Source: Polynucleobacter meluiroseus
GTDB lineage: Bacteria > Pseudomonadota > Gammaproteobacteria > Burkholderiales > Burkholderiaceae
Length of the DNA stretch: 40,806 nt
Direction: 5' to 3'
Assembly: GCA_945864455.1 (NCBI GenBank)
Contig: CAMBBT010000002.1
Coordinates: 1-40,806 of the forward strand
Notes under the pieces: generated by a model
What the model was told of the DNA's origin: nothing
Databases searched by the model: none
Seen by the model: only the letters and a program-made list of their open reading frames with translations
Part shown: positions 1 through 9,186 of the stretch, piece after piece
How the letters are laid out: every line of letters starts with the position of its first letter
How positions within the stretch are numbered: position 1 is the stretch's first letter
Made by a program: the position numbers and the translations under genes

Positions 1-28
1 GGCAGAATCGACCTGAACTGAGGACGCC
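1..28 (-). repeat. Truncated third copy of tRNA-3'-end-like repeat (minus strand GGCGTCCTCAGTTCAGGTCGATTCTGCC)
   Basis: Shares TCCTCAGnnCnGGTCGATTC with the repeat at about 905-972; cut by the window edge. Confidence 0.5.
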
Positions 29-880
29 TTACTCTATGGGAGCTATTGCTGCTCCAGTCGGTCTTTTGTAGCGGTTATAAGACCACATATATTGATGAGG
101 CTTGGAAACTATCATCTCCTCAAAATATTGATTCATTTCTGTGCAAGCATCAACCAGACAATCTGAAAATGCTTCTGGCATTAATCGGCTCCTGATTCTC
201 CAGCCCTTACCCAATCCCAATCTCTCTGCCCCAACAAAAAGAATTGCTACATTGGCTTGACGGGCTAATTTAATTGGAAATGAAGTTGTGTAAGCGTATT
301 GATTAAAAAATTTAGCCCAGACCCCGTCGCCAACGCTAGGCACCTGATCTGCCAATAGGCCCACAACCTCGCCTTTTACTAAAGCTCGCTTAATCTGACG
401 AACTCCGCCAATATTTGCCTCAACAAACTCAATCTGAGAATGTTTCCGTGATTTAAGCATTAGCTCATTCACCCACCCTTTTCGAGCCGGCCTATACATT
501 ACTGTTGCTCTAGTATGTTCAGCAAAAATACGGGGAACTATTTCAAACCCGCCAAAATGTGAAGCAAGAACAATTAAGCCCTTTCCGTTTTTAGATAGTT
601 CAATAATTTGATCTACGTTTTCTATAGTTGCTTTATGAATAGAATCTTTCGGATGCCTCCAAATCCATAATGTGTCGGCAAATATCATCCCTGATTCAGC
701 CGCTACTCTCCAGGGGGTTAATTTAAATTTTGAATAGTTGGCGGCGCTCTGATGATTTTTATATAGGCGCCGCTGGTACCGAGGAGAACTCAAATAAATC
801 AATAGCCCTACGCAAGCCCCAGCAATCTGGAGAGCCACTAACGGAAGTGAGCTAAAGAGCCTCAATATGAAATACAACAT
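29..880 (-). CDS. LpxL/HtrB-like lipid A (lysophospholipid) acyltransferase family protein
   Basis: 283-aa ORF; N-terminal hydrophobic segment, ASHFGGFE (H-x4-E type acyltransferase motif) and LLADQVPS motif typical of LpxL/HtrB family. Confidence 0.85.
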   Translation of the reverse strand: MLYFILRLFSSLPLVALQIAGACVGLLIYLSSPRYQRRLYKNHQSAANYSKFKLTPWRVAAESGMIFADTLWIWRHPKDSIHKATIENVDQIIELSKNGKGLIVLASHFGGFEIVPRIFAEHTRATVMYRPARKGWVNELMLKSRKHSQIEFVEANIGGVRQIKRALVKGEVVGLLADQVPSVGDGVWAKFFNQYAYTTSFPIKLARQANVAILFVGAERLGLGKGWRIRSRLMPEAFSDCLVDACTEMNQYFEEMIVSKPHQYMWSYNRYKRPTGAAIAPIE

Positions 881-904
881 CGGCCATTCTATACCCTGTT
901 AAAG

Positions 905-972
905 AAAAAACACCCGAAGGTGGTTTTGGTATTCCTGGTGGCACGGTCCGGAATCGACCAGGGCTGAGGATG
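905..972 (-). repeat. Degenerate tRNA 3'-half plus terminator repeat between two single-gene units
   Basis: 20-bp exact match CACCCGAAGGTGGTTTTGGT at 911-930 and 1723-1742, extending into GGTGGC..GG..CGGAATCGA.CCA similarity to the T-arm/acceptor/CCA end of tRNA-Phe at 1749-1824. Lacks the tRNA 5' half. Confidence 0.75.
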
Positions 973-983
973 TTTGACTCTAG

Positions 984-1664
984 CTATTCTTCAAAGGTGC
1001 AACTTACTTCTAGCTGATTTGGCTGCGAAATTTCATGGGAGTATTTCAAAAAATTTTCTCGATGTCTTCTGTAGAACAATAACCCCTCTTTGATACTAGC
1101 TACTGAGGCGCCTTGCTCAAGCATCTTATCCCATAGGTTCCAATCCTCTTGAGGATGAACGCCATCTTTATACCTCTTCTTGTAACCAATTTTTTGTCCA
1201 AGGGCTGTACGATACATCATTGACCCATGGTGCTGTTCTTGGCGATCCCAATACAGGTCGCCGTGATATGGCACGGTCTCGCCAGGTACTCGATCTAAGA
1301 TTTCTTCTTTCAATTCACCTGTAACAACAATATCGTAAGTAACAATATCAGTGCTCGTATTTGATAACAGCTCAATTGCATCTGAACGCAACCAGTTATC
1401 GGCGCCGATGAATAGTACATATTCTGTACTGATCCGAGATAGTATGTCTTGAAAGTTATCTACGATCCCCAAATTTTTAGGCCTCAATACATATTCAATA
1501 TCAGGATATAGACTTGGCAAATGACCGCACTCTAACCCACCATCATCAACAAATAAAATCCTTGTGGGAGGAATAGTTTGGGCGAGCAGTGACTCAATGC
1601 AATGAGCTGCAAGATGTCCGTATCTATAGGAGGCAATAACGACAGTAATCATATTGAGTGGCAT
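984..1664 (-). CDS. Family 2 (GT-A) glycosyltransferase
   Basis: 226-aa ORF with N-terminal MITVVIASYRYGHLAAHCIESLLAQTIPPTRILFVDDGG and EYVLFIGADNWL, typical GT2. Confidence 0.85.
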   Translation of the reverse strand: MPLNMITVVIASYRYGHLAAHCIESLLAQTIPPTRILFVDDGGLECGHLPSLYPDIEYVLRPKNLGIVDNFQDILSRISTEYVLFIGADNWLRSDAIELLSNTSTDIVTYDIVVTGELKEEILDRVPGETVPYHGDLYWDRQEQHHGSMMYRTALGQKIGYKKRYKDGVHPQEDWNLWDKMLEQGASVASIKEGLLFYRRHRENFLKYSHEISQPNQLEVSCTFEE

Positions 1665-1710
1665 TAGAGCACGAAACTATGACATTGGCCTCCATAAAAT
1701 CTTGGTCATG

Positions 1711-1739
1711 CCAAAAGAAAACCACCCGAAGGTGGTTTT
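1711..1739 (-). terminator. Rho-independent terminator of tRNA-Phe
   Basis: Minus strand AAAACCACC-TTCG-GGTGGTTTT followed by CTTTTGG: 9-bp stem, UUCG tetraloop, U-rich tail. Confidence 0.8.
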
Positions 1740-1748
1740 GGTGTTTCT

Positions 1749-1824
1749 TGGTGGCCCGGGGCGGAATCGAACCACCGACACAAGGATTTTCAATCCTCTG
1801 CTCTACCGACTGAGCTACCAGGCC
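1749..1824 (-). tRNA. tRNA-Phe(GAA)
   Basis: Minus strand GGCCTGGTAGCTCAGTCGGTAGAGCAGAGGATTGAAAATCCTTGTGTCGGTGGTTCGATTCCGCCCCGGGCCACCA: complete cloverleaf, anticodon GAA, encoded CCA. Confidence 0.96.
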
Positions 1825-1940
1825 AAGACTGGGAATTATAAATGAAACTGGTTTGTAGCATTGAGATATGGGGGTTTGCTATGCCAACTTCACTCAATTG
1901 ACTTATAAATCCTCGTCTCGGTGGTCATATTTAACGGTCT

Positions 1941-3290
1941 CTAACGAATATCTTTCAAGTTATTCCTAGAAATCTGAATGGCCAATTGCTCCGCTTGCTT
2001 AGCAATACTGCTGGCAGCAATCACATCGCCTAAGCTCCCCATGGTTCCGGGCCCAATCATCCATAAACTATTCCACCGCTTGCATGACAAATTAAGGACT
2101 CTAAAGTTTTCATCAACAGCAATGGCCCGCCCAAGTGGATCTCGGATGGCTAATTGGTCTTCAATGAGCCTATTGAGAAAGGGATCAGATGCAACGCCGG
2201 TGCAATTGATGATTCGATCTCCCTCAACTTCAATACTATTTTCAAGGAATACCTTCACTTTAGATTCAGAGTGTTTGATTTCTTTAGCACGCCCCAATAT
2301 AAATTGAATCTGATTTTTAGATCTTAGTTTTTCATATGCAGAGATCGTTTGTGGCGATGCTCGAAAGCGATATAGATTCCAAAGCCAGCCCAATCTTTTA
2401 AATAGGGATCGCTTTTGACTCGGAGAAAATTGTTGCCAGATCGTATTTATATTTGGCCTTAACTCTTCCCAGGCGCTCTGCCACTCAGGGCTCGCTGTCG
2501 ATATAGGAGGTAAATAATTTCGCATAAAACGAATCAATTTAGCCGGGGTTAAATTGTGTGGCCATTGAGGTTGGACTTTTCTTTCCCAATTCGCCTGAGT
2601 CGGCGGCAATACCGCCCGTGGACTAATCACATAAATCATTCCAAGATGTTTACGCTCCACCAAAGCAGTAATTGCATCTAGGGCCGTTAATCCACCACCA
2701 AGCAAAATGATGTTCTCTTGAGTCTCGATATCATCTAAGCCCTGCCCTGTCCATGGGTTCTCAATAAGACAAGATGTAGATAAAGCTGAATTGAGATTGA
2801 CGACCGCACATGGCCAAACTGGCGGCGGGTTGCCAGTAGCAATAATGACCTGCTTTGCAGTAATTGCACTGTGACTATCAAGCTCAAGACTCCAAGAGTC
2901 CTCGGAGCCGCTTAAGCCCAGAACCCTAGCCTTGATTTGCTCTATTTGACCTGATTTAGATTCGCAAGCGACGAGCTCAGAAACATAGCGTCCAAAATCC
3001 TGACGACGATAGAAATATCCAGCCTTAGTCCTTGCTGCAGAATCATTTATATGCCTTTGGGCCCACCTTGAAAAATGCAAGGGATCGTCTGCAAAAATGA
3101 TTGGCAAATCCTCGCGCACATTAAGTCGAAAGAATGGATTATTGCAACCATAAGCATTTCCTTTGCCCAGATCTCCCAAACCAATTACCGTTATGGCTGA
3201 GGATGAGATGCCCCTGCGCAAGAGGTGGGTTACTAGCACTGCTGCTGTAAAACCATCTCCAATGATCACCACTTCTTTCATATTCAACAT
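1941..3290 (-). CDS. FAD/NAD(P)-binding (YdhS-like) oxidoreductase
   Basis: 449-aa ORF, N-terminal VVIIGDGFTAAVLVTHLLRR dinucleotide-binding fold, second VIIATGNPPP and IILLGGGLTALDA motifs. Confidence 0.75.
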   Translation of the reverse strand: MLNMKEVVIIGDGFTAAVLVTHLLRRGISSSAITVIGLGDLGKGNAYGCNNPFFRLNVREDLPIIFADDPLHFSRWAQRHINDSAARTKAGYFYRRQDFGRYVSELVACESKSGQIEQIKARVLGLSGSEDSWSLELDSHSAITAKQVIIATGNPPPVWPCAVVNLNSALSTSCLIENPWTGQGLDDIETQENIILLGGGLTALDAITALVERKHLGMIYVISPRAVLPPTQANWERKVQPQWPHNLTPAKLIRFMRNYLPPISTASPEWQSAWEELRPNINTIWQQFSPSQKRSLFKRLGWLWNLYRFRASPQTISAYEKLRSKNQIQFILGRAKEIKHSESKVKVFLENSIEVEGDRIINCTGVASDPFLNRLIEDQLAIRDPLGRAIAVDENFRVLNLSCKRWNSLWMIGPGTMGSLGDVIAASSIAKQAEQLAIQISRNNLKDIR

Positions 3291-3316
3291 TGTTTAGCCT
3301 GAAAAGCGATCAGCCC

Positions 3317-5506
3317 CTACGAACAAGACCGAGCAGCATGTAATTTTCTATAGCTATCCATCAAGCGATGGTGCCTGTCTAGGCCCTCCAGCTTTAAGTT
3401 CGTTGGGGTCAAGCCATAGAAGCGAACGCTACCATCCACTGACTCCATTACAGCATCCATTCTCTCCTCGCCAAACATCCGACGAAAGTTAGTGATGTAG
3501 TCATCAAGTGCGTGGTTATCAGCCAGCAAAATCTCTAGCACTGCATTTAAGGCCTGATAAAACAATCTGCGCTCCACTGTGTTGTCGTTATATTGAAGGA
3601 AGGCGCCAACTAGCTCATGCGCGTCTTCAAATTGCTTTAAAGCCAAGTGAATTAGTAGCTTTAACTCCAGAACTGTCAACTGACCCCAGGGCGTATTCTC
3701 ATCAAACTCAATACCAATCAATGTAGCAATATCACTATACTCATCGAGCTCGTTATTCTCTAAACGTTGAAGCAGCGCACTTAAGCCAGCATTATCAAGG
3801 CGGTGTAAATTCAAAATATCATTTCGGAATAACAAGGCCTTATTAGTGTTGTCCCAAATCAGATCCTCTATCGGATAGACTTCAGAATAGCCTGGCACTA
3901 AAATTCTGCATGCGGTCGCTCCTAACTGGTCGTATACCGCCACGTAAGCTTCTTTGCCAAGCTCCTTGAGGATGCCAAACAAGGTTGTCACCTCTTGTAC
4001 ATTAGAGTTTTCGCCATGGCCAGAGAAGTCCCATTCAATAAAATCGTAATCTGATTTTGTGCTGAAGAAACGCCACGACACGATGCCACTTGAATCAATG
4101 AAGTGCTCAACAAAGTTATTTGGCTCAGTCACTGCTTCGCTTGCAAAAGTAGGTGGTGGTAAGTCGTTCAAGCCCTCTAAACTCCGCCCCTGCAGTAATT
4201 CAGTCAAGCTTCGTTCAAGTGCCACTTCTAAACTTGGATGCGCGCCAAAAGATGCGAACACGCCGCCTGTCCTTGGATTCATCAAAGTAACGCACATCAC
4301 TGGATAGACGCCACCCAGTGATGCATCCTTCACCAATACTGGAAAGCCCTGCTCTTCTAAGCCCCGAATACCTGCCAGAATGGCCGGATATTTTGCGAGC
4401 ACTTTCTGCGGCACCTCTGGTAGAGCGATTTCACTCTCCAGAATTTCACGCTTGACTGCCCGCTCAAAAATCTCTGACAAACATTGCACCTGCGCTTCAG
4501 CCAAGGTATTACCAGCACTCATACCATTGCTGACGTAAAGATTTTCAACCAAATTAGATGGAAAGTAGATGGTCTCCCCATCCGACTGGCGCACATACGG
4601 TAACGAACAGATGCCGCGCTGCGCATTGCCAGAATTAGTATCAATAAGATGTGAGCCGCGCAAATCACCTTCTGGATTAAAAATATTGAGACAGTACTCA
4701 TCCAAAATTTCTACTGGTAGTGCATCATCGATACCGGCCTTAAACCAGCGCTCATTTGGGTAATGGACAAAAGTAGCATTAGCAATATCCTCTCCCCAGA
4801 ATGTGCCAGCATAGAAGTGGTTATTGCTGAGGCGCTCGATATATTCGCCCAAGGCCGATGCCAGTGCGCTTTCTTTTGTAGACCCCTTCCCATTAGTAAA
4901 ACACATCGGCGAATGGGCATCACGAATATGTAAAGACCAAACGTTAGGAATGAGGTTACGCCACGAGGCAATTTCAATCTTAATTCCCAGCTTAGCTAAC
5001 ACACCAGTCATATTGGTAATGGTTTGCTCAAGTGGAAGATCTTTGCCGGCAATATAGGTACTACTGTCAGAAGCCGGGTTTAATGTTAACAAGGTCTGCG
5101 CATCTGTATCTAGATTTTTTACCTCTTCAATCACGAACTCTGGCCCAGCTTGCACTACTTTTTTAACTGAACAGCGTTCAATAGAGCGCAAAATACCCTT
5201 ACGGTCACTTGCAGAAATGTCTTCTGGTAATTCAACCTGAATCTTGAAGATCTGTTGATAGCGGTTTTCAGGATCAACAATATTATTCTGTGAGAGACGA
5301 ATATTTTCAGTAGAAATATTGCGAGTCTCGCAATAGAGCTTCACAAAATAAGCTGCACATAAAGCCGAAGAGGCCAGAAAATAATCGAAAGGGCCCGGCG
5401 CAGAACCGTCTCCCTTATAGCGAATAGGCTGATCGGAAATCACCGTGAAGTCATCAAACTTGGCTTCAAGGCGTAGCTTATCGAGAAAGTTGACCTTAAT
5501 TTCCAT
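3317..5506 (-). CDS. OsmC domain / YcaO domain fusion protein
   Basis: N-terminal ~130 aa OsmC-like (YKGDGSAPGPFDYFLASSALCAAYFVKLYC); remainder collinear with E. coli YcaO (FTNGKGSTKESALASALGEYIERLSNNHFYA, LYVSNGMSAGNTLAEAQVQCLSEIFERAVK, SFGAHPSLEVALERSLTELLQGRSL). Confidence 0.88.
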   Translation of the reverse strand: MEIKVNFLDKLRLEAKFDDFTVISDQPIRYKGDGSAPGPFDYFLASSALCAAYFVKLYCETRNISTENIRLSQNNIVDPENRYQQIFKIQVELPEDISASDRKGILRSIERCSVKKVVQAGPEFVIEEVKNLDTDAQTLLTLNPASDSSTYIAGKDLPLEQTITNMTGVLAKLGIKIEIASWRNLIPNVWSLHIRDAHSPMCFTNGKGSTKESALASALGEYIERLSNNHFYAGTFWGEDIANATFVHYPNERWFKAGIDDALPVEILDEYCLNIFNPEGDLRGSHLIDTNSGNAQRGICSLPYVRQSDGETIYFPSNLVENLYVSNGMSAGNTLAEAQVQCLSEIFERAVKREILESEIALPEVPQKVLAKYPAILAGIRGLEEQGFPVLVKDASLGGVYPVMCVTLMNPRTGGVFASFGAHPSLEVALERSLTELLQGRSLEGLNDLPPPTFASEAVTEPNNFVEHFIDSSGIVSWRFFSTKSDYDFIEWDFSGHGENSNVQEVTTLFGILKELGKEAYVAVYDQLGATACRILVPGYSEVYPIEDLIWDNTNKALLFRNDILNLHRLDNAGLSALLQRLENNELDEYSDIATLIGIEFDENTPWGQLTVLELKLLIHLALKQFEDAHELVGAFLQYNDNTVERRLFYQALNAVLEILLADNHALDDYITNFRRMFGEERMDAVMESVDGSVRFYGLTPTNLKLEGLDRHHRLMDSYRKLHAARSCS

Positions 5507-5615
5507 GGGAATAATTCCGAAGATGGTGGGGGAGTGATGTGGGCATCATTGTCCGTTGTAACGCAATGCCTTGAACACTAATGCAAAGAATAAGGGATAG
5601 CTACTAAAAGCTTTA

Positions 5616-6296
5616 TTACTCACCCTTATTACGAGATGTATCAATCCCTAGGGCCTTGAGCTTGCGATACAAATGGGTTCTCTCAAGACCGGTGTACTCC
5701 GAAATCTTAGTCATGCTGCCGCCCATGATTTGCATCTGATGCTCAAAGTACGCTTTCTCAAAAAGATCTCTTGCCTCTCTTAATGGCAAATCAAAATATG
5801 TTTTTGCAATGCCACTTATGAACTCGCCCTCGAGGGGAGCTGGAGCTGCTTCATTCGCTACTGGCTTAGGGGTCGCCGCCTGATTAGAGTTGGGCTGGGG
5901 AACTCTCTGCATTTCCGGCTCAACATACTTTGGTGAGCTCTCTAGCGCTTTAGTAACTGTCTTTAATAGCTTTTGCAGAGCAATGGGCTTTTCCAGGAAA
6001 TTTAATGCGCCAATACGGGTAGCCTCAACTGCTGTATCGATGGTAGCGTGGCCAGACATCATCACCACTGGCATTGTGAGCTGTCCTGTTTTAGACCACT
6101 CTTTAAGTAATGTAATGCCATCAGTATCTGGCATCCAAATATCAAGCAAGACAAGATCGGGGCGCATTTGTTCGCGAATGGTTCGAGCCTGAATAGCACT
6201 CTCTGCTGCATACACGGTATGGCCTTCATCGGTCAGAATCTCATTGAGAAGCTCACGAATTCCCATCTCGTCATCAACAACCAAAATATTAGCCAT
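5616..6296 (-). CDS. Response regulator, NtrX-like, with C-terminal Fis-type HTH
   Basis: Receiver domain MANILVVDDEMGIRELL...DLVLLDIWMPDTDGI...K; C-terminal ISEYTGLERTHLYRKLKALGI; overlaps operonically with the kinase gene. Confidence 0.85.
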   Translation of the reverse strand: MANILVVDDEMGIRELLNEILTDEGHTVYAAESAIQARTIREQMRPDLVLLDIWMPDTDGITLLKEWSKTGQLTMPVVMMSGHATIDTAVEATRIGALNFLEKPIALQKLLKTVTKALESSPKYVEPEMQRVPQPNSNQAATPKPVANEAAPAPLEGEFISGIAKTYFDLPLREARDLFEKAYFEHQMQIMGGSMTKISEYTGLERTHLYRKLKALGIDTSRNKGE

Positions 6297-6298
6297 AC

Positions 6299-8608
6299 TT
6301 AGGCCGCCTCTTTTGCTAAATTCATAAACAATATTGATACCTGTGCACCAACCACTTCCGCTCCATGCATACGATTTCGTATTTCAATTTTGGCAGTGTG
6401 ATCATCAACAATTTTTTTAACGACTGCTAAACCCAATCCTGTGCCCTTACTCTTTGTTGTGACATAAGGCTCAAACGCTCTTACCAATATCTTAGCTGGA
6501 AATCCCACCCCAGAATCACTTATTGTTAATCGCACTGCCTTTTGCTCTACACCATTGTGCTCTCCATAGGGCACCAGCTCTGTTTTTACTTCAACTGCCT
6601 CGCCAGGATGAGGGCCCTCCAACGTAGCATCTTGAGCATTTTGTAATAGATTATGTATCACCTGCCTGAGTTGAGTGGAGTCACCCATAATTTCTGGGCA
6701 ATGCGGATCAAGCTGGGTGCGGATTGGGCTGCCTTCATACAGGCCTAAAATTTCTGAGATGAGCGTATTAATAGATAAGGGTTTTAGCTGTGGCGTCGGT
6801 GTTTTAGCAAAATCCCTAAAGTCATTCACCATCTCTTTCATCGCCTGAACCTGACCAATAATGGTTTCGGTGCTGCGATTAATCATTTCTTCATGTTCAG
6901 GAGTGAGTTTGCCAGCAAGCTTGTGTTGCAAACGCTCAGCCGATAACTGAATTGGGGTCAGTGGATTCTTGATTTCATGGGCTAGGCGCCTTGCAACTTC
7001 ACTCCAAGCAATTGATCTTTGTGCGCTGACTACATCAGTGATGTCATCAAATACCACCATGCGCAAATCTTCTGTTAACTCTGTTCCTCGAACAAACAAA
7101 GTAACGCCTAATTCATTCTCAAATTCATTAGTCGTGTGTAGTTGAATTTGCTTTTGCCAAACGGGGGCAGTCTTAAGAGTGGCCTGGGCTGCGGGGGCGC
7201 TCTCATTAGCATCCGCAAGCCACATTGTTGCAAAACCCTCTTTAATAGCCCCCTCAAACTCAGCAAGGGCCGGATTACTGCTTAATGGCTTGCCATCTAT
7301 ATGTGTTAAGTCTTGCGCAAAAATACGATCTGCGCCTGCGTTACTAGATACCACGTTATAGCGCTTATCAAAAATGCAGACGCCCGCAGTGAGATTTCCC
7401 AAAACCTTCTCTAGAAAAGCCTTCGACTCTTGAAGAGAGTTGCGCGTATCGGCAAGTTGTCGAGTCATTACATTAAATTGACGCGTCAACATTCCCAGCT
7501 CATCTCCAGTATCTAACTCGGGCTTTGGAGATAAGTCACCTTGCGCAACAGCCTGAGTTCCTTTGAGCAACATTAACAGTGGGCGAGCCAATTGGCGGCC
7601 CAATAATAAGGCCAGGGTGACAGCAACAAATAGGGCAAAAAATAAGGTGAGTGTCAGCGTGCCAACGAACATTTTGCGCAAACCAGTGCGCCCTAAAGAC
7701 TTCTCTTGATATTCAGTATAGGCAGATTCAACCGCAAAAATATTCTTAGCCAATGGGGTCGGAATAGTGCGCACTAATTGTAAGAAATATCGATCCTCTA
7801 CTTCTTTGTTGACACCTTCTTTGTTAAGGACGCTCTTCTTACGCACAATCGGTACAATCGCCCTTACTTGATAGCTCTGCTGCCCACCCGATATTTCGAC
7901 TTGATCTAAAAAGGTAAGGCCTTTCTTTTTAAAAGCTTCGGCCACCACTTCGGCGCTGGGTGCAGGTAAGTACTTTTTGGCCCCTAGCTCGCTAGTCAAA
8001 ATCAAATTGCGCTGCATGTTGAACAGACTAACCTCTTGAATGCCAAATTGATTACGAATCTTCATAATCATCACGCCAACCTGGTCTGAACTAGTGCCCG
8101 GGGGAACCTGTACAACCTGTTCGGCAATAAAATTTCCCTCGGCCAAAATTTCTTCTTGAGCAATTTGCAAGGTCACTCGCCCTAGCTCCAGGCCGGAGTT
8201 CAGCGCTGATTCAACCTTCACATCAAACCAGGTTTCAATGCTGCGCGATACGAACTGTAGTGAGACGCCATACAAAATCAAGCCTGGAACAACACCAACC
8301 AAGGCAAAAATCATTGCAAGCTTGGCAATCAAGCGAGTGCCAAAATGCCCCCTATACCAACGAACACCAATCACTGCTACCAAAATCAAAATTACTAGGA
8401 TTAGACAAACTCCAATGACGATATTGCTTGCGTAAAGCCAAATAAAGTATTTATCAAAAAACTCTGTATTGGATGATGCGATCGATAGCAGTACTAGGAG
8501 AAATAAAGCAAACGTGCCAATAGCCCCTATAGCAATGGGGATTGCCTTCTTTCTCCAAACCTTGGATGTAAAAAAGTCGCCCTGAAGCAATGTTGAAAAT
8601 GCTTTCAT
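6299..8608 (-). CDS. NtrY-like transmembrane sensor histidine kinase (HAMP, PAS, HisKA, HATPase)
   Basis: 769 aa; TM segments, HAMP region, ARRLAHEIKNPLTPIQLSAERL H-box, HNLLQNAQDAT N-box, GTGLGLAVVKKI G2 box. Confidence 0.9.
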   Translation of the reverse strand: MKAFSTLLQGDFFTSKVWRKKAIPIAIGAIGTFALFLLVLLSIASSNTEFFDKYFIWLYASNIVIGVCLILVILILVAVIGVRWYRGHFGTRLIAKLAMIFALVGVVPGLILYGVSLQFVSRSIETWFDVKVESALNSGLELGRVTLQIAQEEILAEGNFIAEQVVQVPPGTSSDQVGVMIMKIRNQFGIQEVSLFNMQRNLILTSELGAKKYLPAPSAEVVAEAFKKKGLTFLDQVEISGGQQSYQVRAIVPIVRKKSVLNKEGVNKEVEDRYFLQLVRTIPTPLAKNIFAVESAYTEYQEKSLGRTGLRKMFVGTLTLTLFFALFVAVTLALLLGRQLARPLLMLLKGTQAVAQGDLSPKPELDTGDELGMLTRQFNVMTRQLADTRNSLQESKAFLEKVLGNLTAGVCIFDKRYNVVSSNAGADRIFAQDLTHIDGKPLSSNPALAEFEGAIKEGFATMWLADANESAPAAQATLKTAPVWQKQIQLHTTNEFENELGVTLFVRGTELTEDLRMVVFDDITDVVSAQRSIAWSEVARRLAHEIKNPLTPIQLSAERLQHKLAGKLTPEHEEMINRSTETIIGQVQAMKEMVNDFRDFAKTPTPQLKPLSINTLISEILGLYEGSPIRTQLDPHCPEIMGDSTQLRQVIHNLLQNAQDATLEGPHPGEAVEVKTELVPYGEHNGVEQKAVRLTISDSGVGFPAKILVRAFEPYVTTKSKGTGLGLAVVKKIVDDHTAKIEIRNRMHGAEVVGAQVSILFMNLAKEAA

Positions 8609-9186
8609 CGCTTAATGAGATTAGAGCCGGTTGGTGAAAAGGGAGCACGCAGCCAATCGCTAGAAACATTCCAATCACGATTATTTAAGGCATTCACCTG
8701 AAATGGCTTGGGCAGCTTGCTCAAATCTAAAGCCATCCGCAAGGAGGCCGTATACGACTTACCTGCATCCAGCTGACTATTGTCAATCACACGCCAACCA
8801 CCAACACTGCCAACTGCTTGCAAGGCCTCTGAAATTGTCGGTGCGGAAAAGGTAAATCCCTCTGAAGCAATTCGATATTGTTGAGTTAGAGGTTGGTAAG
8901 ACAGGCGGGTTTGTCTCTGAGTAATCACTGATTTCTCATCAAACCAATACCAACGCGAGCGCGTTAAATCGAACTCTGTTTGAAAGTAGAGCACCACCCC
9001 TTTCTGAACTGCACCCTCAAGGCCGGGGGAAAGTTCAATCTGAAAAGTAGCATTCAAAAGCCAGTCGGCATCAACCCTCTCCAACTCAAAGGATTTGATT
9101 TTGATTCCTTCTGCGCTTGCACTCGTTGAAATTACAGTCAACGCCATCAAGCATAAAAAGATGAATTGTTTAATTCTTTGGCTCAT
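8605..9186 (-). CDS. DUF4390-like secreted protein
   Basis: 193 aa with signal peptide; 4-bp overlaps with rsmB and the ntrY-like gene; position and content match the DUF4390 gene common in this operon. Confidence 0.7.
   Translation of the reverse strand: MSQRIKQFIFLCLMALTVISTSASAEGIKIKSFELERVDADWLLNATFQIELSPGLEGAVQKGVVLYFQTEFDLTRSRWYWFDEKSVITQRQTRLSYQPLTQQYRIASEGFTFSAPTISEALQAVGSVGGWRVIDNSQLDAGKSYTASLRMALDLSKLPKPFQVNALNNRDWNVSSDWLRAPFSPTGSNLIKR

Noticed and set aside
905-972. A second functional tRNA gene
   Set aside because: Only T-arm/acceptor 3' strand, CCA and terminator are recognisable; no D-arm, anticodon arm or 5' acceptor strand.
1654-1845. 63-aa plus-strand ORF overlapping tRNA-Phe
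   Set aside because: It lies antisense across the tRNA and terminator; peptide [25 protein letters not shown] is the familiar spurious translation of a tRNA-Phe antisense strand.
4711-4977. Small ORFs inside the YcaO gene on both strands (e.g. 4519-4701, 4569-4763, 4711-4977)
   Set aside because: Alternative-frame ORFs inside a strongly supported conserved coding sequence, with no domain-like content.
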